Numbered from the stretch's first letter, positions 22,496 to 32,188 are shown. The stretch: DNA of 64,000 nucleotides from Isochrysis galbana (GCA_018136815.1 CM030932.1:10100138-10164137); one strand, 5' to 3'. Numbers and translations: made by a program. The notes: generated from the sequence alone by a model not told the origin.

Positions 22496-25061
22496 TGAGC
22501 CCGTCTCTTCTTCTTCGGTTCTCGAATCGTACGGGTCGAAGTCTCCCGGGGAAGAGAGCCTTGTGGGACCCCTCCCTTCTTCAAAAGAGAGTCTTTCCGA
22601 GCCAGTTCTCCCCTCCTCTCGCCTCTCCGCGCCGACGGTCGAAGTTCCGCCGCCTCCTCGGGCCTCTACTCACACCCCGTCAACTGGAGCTGGAATGGGT
22701 CCTCTCGCCTCGTCCGTTGCTCCACCGGCGGCCTTTCCTCTCCTTTCTTTTGCTGATCCTTTGCCAAGTGTTCCTTCCTCTCTCAATCCCTCTGTGGTTG
22801 GTGCTGAAGATGATGTGGGTTCCGTCCGGTCCCTCCCTCCTTTCGAGCCCCCACCAAATGAAGAGTTTGTTCCACCCCCGTCGACGTACTCGTACCCCAA
22901 GCGTAACTTCGTTCCACCTCCGACCGCCACCGTCGGCGCCGCCCAAATCATGGACCAACAAGTCCAGATTGAGGCTCTCCGCGGCGCTGTCGACCGCCTT
23001 GAGTCCTCTACCCTCCAAGCCGCCCAACGCCACGAAGAATTTCAGCGGGAGGTGGGGTCTAACTTCAACGCGATACTCAGCATTCTACAAGGCCAAGCGG
23101 GCACTACGACTTCTCCTCGAGTCGAAACTTCGCCACCGCTTGTGGAAGAAGGAGACAACTCCATTGGTGCCCCTCCGGCCTCGGTTGAGTCCCCTTCTCA
23201 ACCTTTGCCCGCCGCGCCGTTCTCCGTTCCGCCGAATTCGAATTCCGATCCCGTATTCAATACGCCCGTTCCTGTCACGTCCGCCGAGCCTGTTTCTGAT
23301 CCCCAACCTCCACCCACCGTCGCGGGCCTCCGCTCGCTTCCAAATCCGGCGGCTCGGCGCCATCCCGTCGATCCAAGCCTCGCCGGTGATGCTTCTGAGC
23401 GAGAGGTCATCCTAGCCTCGTGGGGCCAACTGTTTGAGGATGCCGCCTACGAGGTAGCCTCTCTCTACAGGAAGTCCGACGATTTCGAGCTCATCCACGC
23501 CATTCTCAACGGCGGCCTCTCTCGAGCCGGCAATGTTTGGCACTACCGCGTGTTTTTCGAGAAGGAGCACGTGACCAAGTGGGCTCGGAGCCGCTTCTTC
23601 CTCGACCGCACCCTCCATCACCAAGTCCGAATGGGCAAAGAGCTTTCCGAGATCAAGTTCCCGAAGGGCCTGGCCTCGGACAACGTCCAGACAGCGGCCA
23701 CCTCCTGGAATGATTTTCGTCTGTCCTTCATCAAGCCGCTCGAGCGCGCCCTCTCGCTCGGCTGCGACCACCGTGAAATCTTTACATCCTTGCTAGCGGC
23801 CGCCAACTTGTGCACCACCGGCAACCAAAGGATCTACGCCTTCCTCCTCGATCTCGCCGAAGACCCGGTCCTCTCTCTCAACCCCGCGCTGGCCTGCGAC
23901 GTGCTTCTCCGCAAGTGCGACGCCACCTTCGCGGCCAACGTGCCCGGCTTCGCCAAAGACTCCGCCTCCATGGAGTGGGACAGGCTCGTAGCCCGTGAAG
24001 CCGGCTCCGATCTCTTAGAGTTATCCAAGAATTTGGTGCGCGCGTACGTCCGCAAGATGGGTGACGCGAAGGTGGATGCCACGACGGTCTGGGACCACCC
24101 AAACATGTCGCACGATATCAATCAACGATTCGAGTCCATCATTCGGGACGACAAGGTCGACGCGGCTCGCGGCGTGGATAACGCGACCAAGTTTGGCGAG
24201 TGTCTTGCAAAGACTCGCTTCCGCGTCGAGAACCACGAGCTCCCTCGCTCGGCCCTTTCGTGCGTCAACCTCTGCCAGCGCTACCTGAGCCCGTACGAAC
24301 AAGCCCGTGCTAGCCAACAACAGACGTCGGTCGCGGTCGCCGCCGTGACGCCGCCGGCGACTACTTCCAAGTCCACCAAGACCGCCAAGGTTGCTAAGGC
24401 TGCCTCTAACCCCGCGGACACTACGGCTTCGATGGTCGCCGCCGTCCAAGCAGCGGTGGCCGAGGCATTAAAATCGCAAAACAACAACTCGAACCGCAAG
24501 GCGACTGGCGCTGACAATCGTCGGGCTCCGCCTCCGCCTACGAATTACTCCGCATCGTCTCCGTTACCGGACGCACTTCTTGACCGTCCTCTCGGCAAAA
24601 GCACGTCTTCTCGTCGCCAATGTGATCCCCCTCCGAACGGCCTTGGGCTTCCGGCCGATTCGGGCCTCTCGGAATGGGATCCAGCTAGCTGGTCTCGAGC
24701 ACGAGCCCGTTTCTGGCAAATTTCTCGTTACGCGGGTCACCCGGCCCTTCGCGCTGCGCTCACGCGCTGCCGTCCCTCGGATGCCACCATGACGGCGCCG
24801 CGTCTCGACGACTTAGACCGCGACGTCAAGGAGTGGACCGACGCCAACGGCTGCGCGTACTGCGCCTTTCGTCCCCGGGCTCCATCTGGTACGCCCGAAG
24901 CAGACCTGTGGAAGTATGGCACGGGCGACGGAGCTCATATACCCGTCGTTTGCCAACCGTACATTCGTTTTCTCTGCGAAGGTGGCAGTGGCGAGTGTGG
25001 TAACGACCCAGAAGTCCACCGCCGCCTCCGCACGATGGTTGTTATCCGTCCGGCCCAGTAG
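22452..25061 (+). CDS. Retroelement gag-like (ORF1) protein
   Basis: About 869 aa from ATG 22452 (the frame is open earlier, to 22278). Order: a Ser/Pro-rich N terminus of about 180 residues; a short coiled coil (QIEALRGAVDRLESSTLQAAQ...); a second Pro-rich linker; a ~300-residue alpha-helical region with capsid-like composition (HYRVFFEKEHVTKWARSRFF..., SFIKPLERALSLGCDHREIF); an Ala/Lys-rich linker; and a C-terminal Cys/His cluster (CAYCAF...H...C...FLCEGGSGECG). This order resembles a retroelement structural protein, but the cluster is not a classic CCHC knuckle and no polymerase is visible before the gap. Codon use is strongly C/G-ending and the frame is intact, suggesting recent activity. 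Confidence 0.6.
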   Translation: MSSSPLEKSSLSPRHEPVSSSSVLESYGSKSPGEESLVGPLPSSKESLSEPVLPSSRLSAPTVEVPPPPRASTHTPSTGAGMGPLASSVAPPAAFPLLSFADPLPSVPSSLNPSVVGAEDDVGSVRSLPPFEPPPNEEFVPPPSTYSYPKRNFVPPPTATVGAAQIMDQQVQIEALRGAVDRLESSTLQAAQRHEEFQREVGSNFNAILSILQGQAGTTTSPRVETSPPLVEEGDNSIGAPPASVESPSQPLPAAPFSVPPNSNSDPVFNTPVPVTSAEPVSDPQPPPTVAGLRSLPNPAARRHPVDPSLAGDASEREVILASWGQLFEDAAYEVASLYRKSDDFELIHAILNGGLSRAGNVWHYRVFFEKEHVTKWARSRFFLDRTLHHQVRMGKELSEIKFPKGLASDNVQTAATSWNDFRLSFIKPLERALSLGCDHREIFTSLLAAANLCTTGNQRIYAFLLDLAEDPVLSLNPALACDVLLRKCDATFAANVPGFAKDSASMEWDRLVAREAGSDLLELSKNLVRAYVRKMGDAKVDATTVWDHPNMSHDINQRFESIIRDDKVDAARGVDNATKFGECLAKTRFRVENHELPRSALSCVNLCQRYLSPYEQARASQQQTSVAVAAVTPPATTSKSTKTAKVAKAASNPADTTASMVAAVQAAVAEALKSQNNNSNRKATGADNRRAPPPPTNYSASSPLPDALLDRPLGKSTSSRRQCDPPPNGLGLPADSGLSEWDPASWSRARARFWQISRYAGHPALRAALTRCRPSDATMTAPRLDDLDRDVKEWTDANGCAYCAFRPRAPSGTPEADLWKYGTGDGAHIPVVCQPYIRFLCEGGSGECGNDPEVHRRLRTMVVIRPAQ

Positions 25062-25148
25062 GTCGCCGGCGGGGCCCACGTCCGCGCTGTCACCCCGCTA
25101 CCAGTCCAGGGTAGTGGGCCTGAACGCCACCCACCAAAAGATCGTATT

Positions 25149-26931
25149 ATGCTACGGCCGAGTACTTCTACGGCCTCCAACCAGTACCCTAAGATTCCGC
25201 AAGTTCCAGACAAGCCCTTCCACCTCCACCCCCCTCTTTCTCCTGCCTCCTCGCCGATTACCCCTATTTCTCCCAATGCCGATAATTCCATCCTGGTTCT
25301 CGATATCACGCACGAGTCCTCCAAACCAAGTCAACCGTCCCCGCCTCTCTATCAACTCAAGCCGCTGAACCGCTACCCCACGCCACTCCCCAAGCATCAA
25401 CAGTCCAAGACCTCACGGTCTGCGAAAATCCAGCCGCCGCAGGCCCAATCCAACCTTCAATCTCTCAAATCAAATTTCGCATGTCCGAGCCACAAAACGT
25501 CTCCCGAGTACGAGTCCGAGTCCAAGTCACGTTCAGAATTGCCCTCTTCGTCTTACGCCACCGCGCGCCCATCTACGAGTCTGAGCCCAGTCCAGTCATC
25601 ACCGGTATCACCAGTCTCCATCGCTACGACGATGGAGGCGCAGTTCTCCGGTTCTTCCCCACTTTCTTTCGAGTCCGAGTCCAAGCCTGTTTTGAGCAAA
25701 CCCCGTTCTGAGCCATCCGAGTCCGAGTCCGAGTCCGAGTTTACAATGTCACCGAGCCCTACCACGCGGTCGACCGCAGGATTAACGGAGCTCCAGCCAC
25801 CCACTGAGCCTCCGACGACCACTCCTTCCGAGGGAGTGTTCACCTTCGGTCCTCCACGCCCCGAGTCTGAGTCATTTGGAATCTCCGGTCACGTCCAGAA
25901 TTCCAACCACACCCGAGCCCCGTTTCACGAGCCACCGCGTATCGAGTCCAAACACAAGCTGACGCCGAAGCCCTCGACGACAGCCACTGTGTCCTTATCC
26001 CAGCCACCGTTTCGAGTCTCGCCGCAGCCGGCCTGCCACTCCAGCAAGCTGCACGCCGCCGAGCCGATCCCTTCCGTTTCCGTTCCGAGTCCGAGTCCAA
26101 TCGCACAAGACAATGCATCCCGAGCCCGCGTAATCAAGCCCGTCACCGAGTCCGAGATTACGGCCGCACCGAGCCAACCGGTGCTGGCCACCGTGCCCCT
26201 ATCGTCATCACAAGCTTCAGCCTCGTCCTCACCGACGGTTGCGACGCCAGGGGGCTTCACCTTTGGGCCGGCACCGTCCGTTCCCATTTCGAAAGTGAGC
26301 CCTGTTTTCAGTGCCCAGCACGCCAGAAACGACGAGTCCGAGTCCGAGTACCAATTAACGTCACCGCGGAGTCTGCGGTCGACCACCGGCGTTCCCACGC
26401 CACCCCATCAACCGAGAGCCATGGAGGAGCTGGCACAGCCGTCTCCTAGCCCCTCTGAAGTCGCCGAGTCTTCCGAATTCGAGTCTGAATCCACCGTAAT
26501 TTCAGCGGTCCATCCACCCGCTAGCCCGAGCCAAGTCCTCCGAAGAATGCTTCGCATTGCAGAACCTCTTCGGCCACCACCCACGCCAGCCGCTGCCGCA
26601 GAGCCACCACCCTGGCCTCAGCCTTCCCCGCAGCCGGCTTCTACGACAGCCACGTCCCTTCTTTCGCCGGCGCCGACCCCGCCGACGACAGATTGCAACG
26701 AAGTCGATGCCTGGCCCGATTCCTCTCCCGACGTGACCATGGAGAGTGACCACAACTCCCTTGCACGTCGAGGAACGGCCGCCTCCCAAACCGAGCTTCT
26801 ACGCCCATTGAGCCAGCCCAACCGAGTCTCTAAGCCATGTCCTTCATGTCTCTCACCGGTGGTCTCGCGGCCGCGGCGTCCGTCGCCGCAATCCGACACC
26901 CCACTTCTCCGAGTTTCTTCGTCAATCCCGT
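25149..26931 (+). CDS. Ser/Pro/Glu-rich second ORF of the same retroelement (runs into gap)
   Basis: Starts at ATG 25149, 88 nt after the gag-like stop, in another frame. It is low-complexity: repeated SESESE runs coded by GAGTCC triplets, two related blocks (one near 25600-25860 with GVFTFGP, one near 26200-26400 with GGFTFGP), and a CPSCLSP motif shortly before the gap. No enzyme motif is visible, so the catalytic part, if any, would be inside or beyond the gap. Reading through the gap into 27032-27404 is not justified because the sequence there differs in base composition. Confidence 0.45.
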
Positions 26932-27031
26932 NNNNNNNNNNNNNNNNNNNNNNNNNNNNNNNNNNNNNNNNNNNNNNNNNNNNNNNNNNNNNNNNNNNNN
27001 NNNNNNNNNNNNNNNNNNNNNNNNNNNNNNN
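26932..27031. other. Assembly gap (100 N)
   Basis: Exactly 100 N, a placeholder of unknown true size. It separates GC-rich retroelement sequence from an AT-rich stretch. Confidence 0.99.
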
Positions 27032-27404
27032 CGTCGTCGCCCGGTCGGTCACGCAAATTGCCGAGAAAGAGGGGTTAAAACATCAGATGAAGAACATTCA
27101 GAATCCAAATGAACATGATTTGAATACGATTATGATAGATAAAATTTTCAAGAACGATGTAACTACATTGGTGAGGCGGAAGGAATGTACATTTGTGCAG
27201 ACAGCTCTGAGAGCTATATCGAGAGAGAAGGCTGCAAATGCCGAGCACGCAGAATTTACCACAAGTGTCATACAAGATATAGTACACCCACAAATTCGGT
27301 ACTATTACTCAATCTCAGCCACATTATACTTCGACAGTGCTCAAGATATGATCAACTATGTCATCGCTGGTACACCTGAACCGCACAACGTGAATTCAAT
27401 CTAA
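27032..27404 (+). other. AT-rich ORF fragment after the gap, unidentified
   Basis: About 120 codons open from the gap to a stop at 27402-27404. It is noticeably AT-rich (many AAT/ATT/AAA codons) compared with the GC-rich genes around it. It reads like a real protein C terminus (ALRAISREKAANAEHAEF, IRYYYSISATLYFDSAQDMI). No family was recognised. It ends immediately before the TAACGTTACGTACG motif. It could be foreign (viral or bacterial) or from a different class of transposon. Confidence 0.4.
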
Positions 27405-27440
27405 CGTTACGTACGCAAAACGCTATGCGCTATGCGGGCA
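27403..27440. repeat. TAACGTTACGTACG...CGCTATGCGGGCA motif, copy 2
   Basis: Same blocks as at 3841 and 31418, with GCTATGC duplicated (CGCTATGCGCTATGCGGGCA). Confidence 0.6.
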
Positions 27441-27851
27441 GGCGGCGGCAGCGATGGCGGTGGCCGAGTACATCATGCACTGGTTCAGCCCCGTCCTCGA
27501 AGGAAGGAGGTCTACGTCATCGAGCTGCAAGTGTTGCAATTTTGTCGCGTGGAGGTCCTCGTCGATGGCGACGTTCCGACCATCGATGGTCACTTCCTGG
27601 AAAGCCTTGTTGACCCAGTTGCGATCGAAGAAACGCTTGAGGTGGATGTCGGCCCATTGAGGATGGGCGACGACCTCCGCGTCTTCGGCCTCTAGAAGGC
27701 TGCGAAGGTGAAGGTTGAGCAACAGGAGAGAGAGGATGGTGGCACGGTGGACTCGATGGACAGCATCACGCAGAGCTTGCAGATGTTGAGGCAAGATGAG
27801 CTTCTCTGCGCTACAGAAAACAGCACGTGTGTCCCCACTTGGGTCGGACAT
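27423..27851 (-). CDS. Hypothetical protein fragment adjoining the LINE insertion
   Basis: 142 codons from ATG 27851 (MSDPSGDTRAVFCSAEKL) to a stop inside the TAACGTTA motif. The composition looks protein-like (HPQWADIHLKRFFDRNWVNKAFQEV), but no family is recognised. The LINE at 27891-30987 inserted 22 bp upstream of the 5' end, so before insertion the gene's upstream sequence was what now lies beyond 31005. The three other occurrences of a C-terminal CPHS(A/V) before the repeat motif suggest it belongs to a repeated element. Confidence 0.35.
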   Translation of the reverse strand: MSDPSGDTRAVFCSAEKLILPQHLQALRDAVHRVHRATILSLLLLNLHLRSLLEAEDAEVVAHPQWADIHLKRFFDRNWVNKAFQEVTIDGRNVAIDEDLHATKLQHLQLDDVDLLPSRTGLNQCMMYSATAIAAAACPHSA

Positions 27852-27872
27852 CGTTCATGCTTCTCCAATGTG

Positions 27873-27890
27873 CATCTGACTGGCAGCGTA
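27873..27890. repeat. 18-bp target-site duplication of LINE (3' side)
   Basis: CATCTGACTGGCAGCGTA, identical to 30988-31005. Confidence 0.95.
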
Positions 27891-28195
27891 AAAAAAAAAA
27901 TCTTCTTAAAATTCCCCGCTACGCGTGCGGCGTGAGGCAGTGTGCTAGTGTACCTCCCTACTACCCAACCTTAACCCCTGACAACCCCCTTCCCCTTTCC
28001 CAGTTCCCTCTTTATCGGAGAAGCTGGTTCCGGGGAGGCCGCGCGCGCTGCTTCGGCCGGGAGTTGGAGAGAAGGGGGCTGGAGACTGTGATTCGTCCTG
28101 TACGCTAGTGTTGATTCGGGTTGCCTTCTATTGTATTTCGTGGGATCTTTATTGATATCCTCCTCGTTTTCTTCTAAGACGCGGTATTAAGTGCC

Positions 28196-30595
28196 TCAGG
28201 TGATGTTACGGATGTCTAGCCCTCCCGCCGCCTGCAGGAGGTCTTCCGATGCTTCTAGGTTGAACTCCTTGTCCACCGTGTAGAGCGGACTTATCAATTT
28301 CTTAAAGTGTTTGTTACTCGGGGCGTGTAGCCCCATATTCTCTCGTTGTTTTTTCAGCCTCAGAAAGAACCCGACTTTCGCCGTTACTAATAGGTGGTAT
28401 CTCGCAAGGATCGCTCTTAAGATCGACCTAACGGACCTGCCGTCCGCGTTGCCATATTGGATGTTATAAAAGTCAGTTAGGATGTACCTCCACGCCAGGA
28501 TGCCTAGGTATCCCGAGGAGGGGTGCGGTCTGTCCACTTGATAGCAGAAAAGTCGTTGGGCTGTTTCGGATCCCGGCCTGAGGCTAATCCCCAGAAGTCC
28601 TTCTATGAATTCAAAGATGGGCTCCGTCGCGATGCATGATGCCAGGTGAGTGGAGCTTTCAGGGGCTATGCCGCAAAAGCGGCATGTTGGATCGTCAGCA
28701 AAGCGGTTCGCTGTAGCTAACCTCCTATGTAGGACATGTTTGAAATGCAAGTAAGAGTCTCTAGGCGTCAAAAAGTTATATTTGTATAATTGCGATATTT
28801 GTTTCCACTTCCCCGAGAGGACCGGTAACCTTTTTTCCCATCTTAGTGTGGATTTTTGTGTTTTGGTTTTCCTCAAAGCGAGGAACGCTTTAGTCAAGTC
28901 CCTGACACTTACATCCTCTAGTGTTGTACGCGTGCCTTTTAGCATGTATTCTTGAGGTAACGGGTACGCCGTTTCCGCCGGGCCGTCGTACGCATGTCCC
29001 CACTTCAGCGGGGTGTATAGTTCGTCGGGCAGTAGTTGCGGGCTAATCCGCTCGTGGATGTGGGGCTCTCCCATGACATTGAGCTGGACCTTGTGGTAGT
29101 CGCCTCTTCGGCGCAGATAAAAGTTATGGTCTATATCGACTAGGATCTCGCCTAGATCGTGTGCGTCCGGATCTTCCTGAGGGAGTATCTCTTGCTCCTC
29201 TGGAGCCGGGGGCGGAGTCTTCGCTTGTTTTTTAAGAAGGTTCATATAATCGAAAGTGGTATGTATTAGTCTTGATCTCGTCCACTCAGAAATCTTTTCC
29301 CATGACTTAAGAAAGGGGCCTACCGATATGTAATTTCCCCTATGGCGTATCCAACGTTCTCCGTCCGGCAAGTAAGCCGCGCATTCTTCCATAGTGTAAA
29401 CGTCCCCCGTATCCGGGTTTATGGTGTTGTGAACAATAACTGTCTGTAGAGACTCCCATTTCGACCTATGTGAGTGATGGATAGCCGGAGGCTTGTGGAA
29501 AAGATTGTGCCATATCGGGGAGCCCTGAGTGCCTTCTCGTGTGATTTCTCCCCTAAGGAAGTTGATCCTTCTGAAGTTCTCCAGCGCGTGCTTCCAGAAT
29601 GCCGGGAGCGTGTTATTGCCGCGAATGCTAGCCGTGAGGCTCTTCGAGTCGACCTTCGAAAAGACCGCCGCTCGCCCTAAGGGGGTGCGGCTGAACCATT
29701 GATCCAAGACTATCTTCCATTCCGCCATTGACGGGTTAAGATATCGGACTATCCATATCGCTTGGAGCGCCCTCGTGTGTTCGGCCATGGGAAGTAGTCC
29801 GACCCCCAATAGGGGCCCGTCTTCGCTTGTGCCTACCCTCGGATATGCCGGAAGGGTTATCCATTTCCGACCCTCTTGCGAGGAGCCTAGCTCATCCGCC
29901 TGAAGTCGGGGAGACCTATCCCACAATATAGTTTGAACGTCCGAGTCAATGGCCTCCATGAACCATGCCGGAGGAGTGGACGTGGATAGCCAATATCTCG
30001 GCGTCCCGTAGATTATGAAGTTCACTAGCAGCGTCCTCCCGTGAATGGAGAGACTCTTCAGACCTCTCCATGTTGCGACCTTTTTCTTAAGCTTCGCGTA
30101 TAGCTTCTCCCAGAAGGAGTCGTTTTCTAGCCCTTCCCAGAAAGGGACTCCTAGAATGGTCGCATACTCGCCTTCGCCGAGCGTTTTAAGATAAGTTAGC
30201 GTCTCGGGGACCTGCGCCCCTGTAAGCGATCCCATTCTTATTAGTATACTCTTGTTTTTGTTCACCCTAGCCCCGGTGGCGGTTCCATATGTCTCTAAGA
30301 TGTGCATCGCCCTCTCCAGTGACTCGAAAGAGCTCGCTAAAATTTGCGTGTCGTCGGCAAACTGCGAAAGCCTTAACTCTCTAGGTCCTATTGTGATTCC
30401 CTTCATCTCAGGGTGTGGTGTTGTGGAGAGTCGGCTTTGGATCCGATTGGGGATCCGCCCGCTTGCGCGACGGCTGCTGTGGTTGTTGGGCTTGTGGCTG
30501 CTGGGCTTGCTGGGCTGTATCCTTCCCTTTGTGTCCATGCGCAGCTTGCGCGTATGTCCTGGTCGCTTGAGTTGGTTGTTGGTTTGAGGGCGCAA
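28196..30595 (-). pseudogene. LINE reverse transcriptase, C-terminal portion
   Basis: The homologous part starts around EMKGITIGPRELRLSQFADDTQ (RT motif C, FADD at about residues 78-81 of this frame). It continues through the thumb (GARVNKNKSILIRMG), a long linker, the zinc domain (SYLHFKHVLHRRLATANRFADDPTCRFCGIAPESSTHLASC) and a conserved C terminus (ISPLYTVDKEFNL...LDIRNIT). The first ~60 codons (MRPQTNNQLKRPGHTRK...) are the ORF1 DNA read in another frame and are not real protein. The palm motif A and the upstream endonuclease are absent. Confidence 0.85.
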
Positions 30596-30962
30596 AGGCC
30601 CCCAAAATGGATTGTTGTGTTAAGTGCCCGCCCCCGAGGGGTGCACTGATGGTAGGAGTGGCCGCCATGGGGGTGGCAGCAGAGCTGCCACCTCCCATGG
30701 GGAGTCCTTGAGTTGGTGGAGGAACGGAGGGGTTGGGTGGCAGGGCTTTGCCCTGGGTCTGGTTGTCACCAGGGAACAGGACTCTGCCTGTTCCCTGGTT
30801 CTGTAGCAGCTTGGGAGGCGAGGGCGGTGCCGTCATCTCGACGTCGTTGTCAGGCGGCGCGGCGGCCTGTGGGCGCTTGGGCTCCGGCGGTTTGGGGCGG
30901 CCCCGTTGGGGCGTCGTGACGGCGGGGGGCTGGGAGGTGGGAGCGGTCGGCGCGCGCTCCAT
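30408..30962 (-). pseudogene. LINE ORF1 N-terminal fragment
   Basis: 184 codons from ATG 30962, 26 nt from the element's 5' terminus. It is Pro/Gln/Ala-rich: MERAPTAPTSQPPAVTTPQ, then a basic PKPPEPKRP patch, a glycine-rich patch, and a Gln-rich end interrupted at the deletion junction near 30410. The same N terminus recurs at 47155 (MERAPPAPTSQPSAVTT). It is likely the start of a nucleic-acid-binding ORF1 protein. Confidence 0.7.
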
Positions 30963-30987
30963 CGCTAAAACTATAACAATAGTTTTT
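30963..30987 (-). promoter_or_regulatory. LINE 5'-terminal hairpin leader
   Basis: AAAACTAT-TGTT-ATAGTTTT on the sense strand: an 8-bp stem with a 4-nt loop, occupying essentially the whole 5' leader before TAGCGATG. Related hairpins precede ATGGAGCG at 14213, 32142, 32728, 39997 and 47160. Confidence 0.7.
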
Positions 30988-31005
30988 CATCTGACTGGCA
31001 GCGTA
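30988..31005. repeat. 18-bp target-site duplication of LINE (5' side)
   Basis: CATCTGACTGGCAGCGTA, identical to 27873-27890. Confidence 0.95.
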
Positions 31006-31417
31006 GAAAGTGCTCCCAAGAAGGTCCCCCTTCCGCTCTGAATTTGACAGGGTGCTGACGCGAGAGCACACCACCGGGATCCCTCTTGTTCTAACTCGGA
31101 CACGGTGGCGCTGACGCGAGCACACCGCCCAAACGATGACCGAATGCAAGTGTGAGCAGAAGAATGAGCGTACAAGAGCACCGTTCATAACGGAAAGACA
31201 GCCTTCGGAATGCTTGCAGGTGCGCAAAGGTGTGCTCGACAACCACTCGTTTGGAATTGGAACGTTGAGTCGTCTTGGTCCGTCTGCGTATGGACACTGG
31301 GAGGGGGTATGGACTCGGTGCCCGGGGGAGACGGACTCAAGGCGGAGGGGGGCGGCCATGGTGGCGACTCAGAGCAGGAAAAACGGGGTGGGAGAAAACC
31401 AAGTCGTAGGAGGTAGC
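31006..31417. other. Pre-insertion flank, no gene recognised
   Basis: Continuous with 27423-27872 before the LINE landed. Minus-strand frames are open for about 100 codons without recognisable domains. Confidence 0.3.
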
Positions 31418-31447
31418 TAACGTTATGTACGAACACGCTATGCGGGC
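31418..31447. repeat. TAACGTTATGTACG...CGCTATGCGGGCA motif, copy 3
   Basis: TAACGTTATGTACGAA and CGCTATGCGGGCA; same order and orientation as the copies at 3841 and 27403. Confidence 0.6.
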
Positions 31448-31660
31448 ACAAAAACCACTCTAAAAGCGCACTTCCCTCCAGCCACCCGCAGCACTTTGGC
31501 AGGAAACCAACATGGGATGAGATATCGTGATTTCAACGATATGTCCACCCTGCCCCAAATCGAGTGAATGGAGTCAGACCACGTGTGTGTTTCAACATGT
31601 GAAGTGTCAAGTTGACTCAAGTAACCTCCAGGTGACAATGAAAGGTGTTAGCAGCGATGG
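31448..31660. other. Intergenic, no gene recognised
   Basis: Short stretch without a protein-like ORF. One core of the 33-bp repeat family (ATTGAACGCTTTTGG) sits at its end, about 31662. Confidence 0.3.
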
Positions 31661-32141
31661 GGATAATTGAACGCTTTTGGTCTGGTAAGTGCGGCTGAGC
31701 GCCTGAAGCAATACCCATCCCATGGCCTTGAACAGCTTTCAGGCCGTCGCGACGTACTCTTTTGTCGGCCATGCAAGAAAGAGATCTCCGTCGTCTACTC
31801 CAACTTTGTAGTGCATATCAAATCCAACAGACACATTCAAAATGTAGAGGGTTTGGCGCAGCGTAGCAAAGACTCGACCGAGGTCAGTGAATTCATCACC
31901 GATTACTACGAGGCCAATCCCAACGAGGTGGGGAGTGTTACGCCGGAGAAAACACTCCTCTTCAGATGGACAGTCGTCGACGCCTTCTTGGAAAGTGGCA
32001 TCCCTTTGAGCAAAGTGGATGAGCTGCGCCATGTATTTGAGCTCGCAGGCCGGCGGAGGAAGACTGTGGCTTCTCTTTCGTTCTTGCTCGGTTTGTATCA
32101 TTTTTCTTATATCTCATGGAATCTCTCATGCTGTCCGTTAC
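31661..32141 (+). pseudogene. Zinc-finger N-terminal fragment of a transposase-like protein (hAT/BED style)
   Basis: The plus-strand frame reads SGRRDVLFCRPCKKEISVVYSNFVVHIKSNRHIQN, a C-x2-C...H-x5-H finger. The following helical segment (VSEFITDYYEANPNE..., TLLFRWTVVDAFLESGIPLSKVDELRHVFEL) is the arrangement found at the N terminus of many hAT-like transposases in algae and oomycetes. It ends at 32141 where a LINE-type 5' end begins, so the catalytic part is missing. The assignment rests on motif spacing only. Confidence 0.5.
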
Positions 32142-32188
32142 AAAAACTATTGTTATAGTTTTAGCGATGGAGCGCGCGCCGACCGCTC
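32142..32188 (+). mobile_element. LINE family 1 5'-end fragment (hairpin + start)
   Basis: About 47 nt are essentially identical to the sense 5' end of the LINE at 30987-30942: an AAAAACTAT-TGTT-ATAGTTTT hairpin, TAGCG, ATGGAGCGCGCGCCGACCGC. After that the sequence is unrelated. A LINE piece retaining only the 5' end is the opposite of normal truncation. Confidence 0.75.

Larger units (their letters stand above)
27891..30987 (-). mobile_element. LINE (family 1), full ends with internal deletion, 3097 bp
   Basis: Bounded by the perfect 18-bp duplication CATCTGACTGGCAGCGTA. On the sense (minus) strand the 5' end is AAAAACTATTGTTATAGTTT followed by TAGCGATGGAGCGCG, so the leader is only about 25 nt and is one hairpin. 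The 3' end is a T10 run after TTTTAAGAAGA. Between lie the ORF1 N terminus (30962-30408) and the RT C-terminal half (from about 30415). The rest of ORF1, the endonuclease and the RT fingers are missing, so this copy moved with help from another element or lost the segment after insertion. Confidence 0.9.

Noticed and set aside
25149-27404. Single 751-codon ORF spanning the gap at 26932
   Set aside because: The gap length is arbitrary, and the composition and style of the protein change completely across it.
28196-30595. Complete 799-aa reverse transcriptase
   Set aside because: The first ~60 codons are ORF1 DNA in the wrong frame; the true RT homology starts close to FADD because of an internal deletion.
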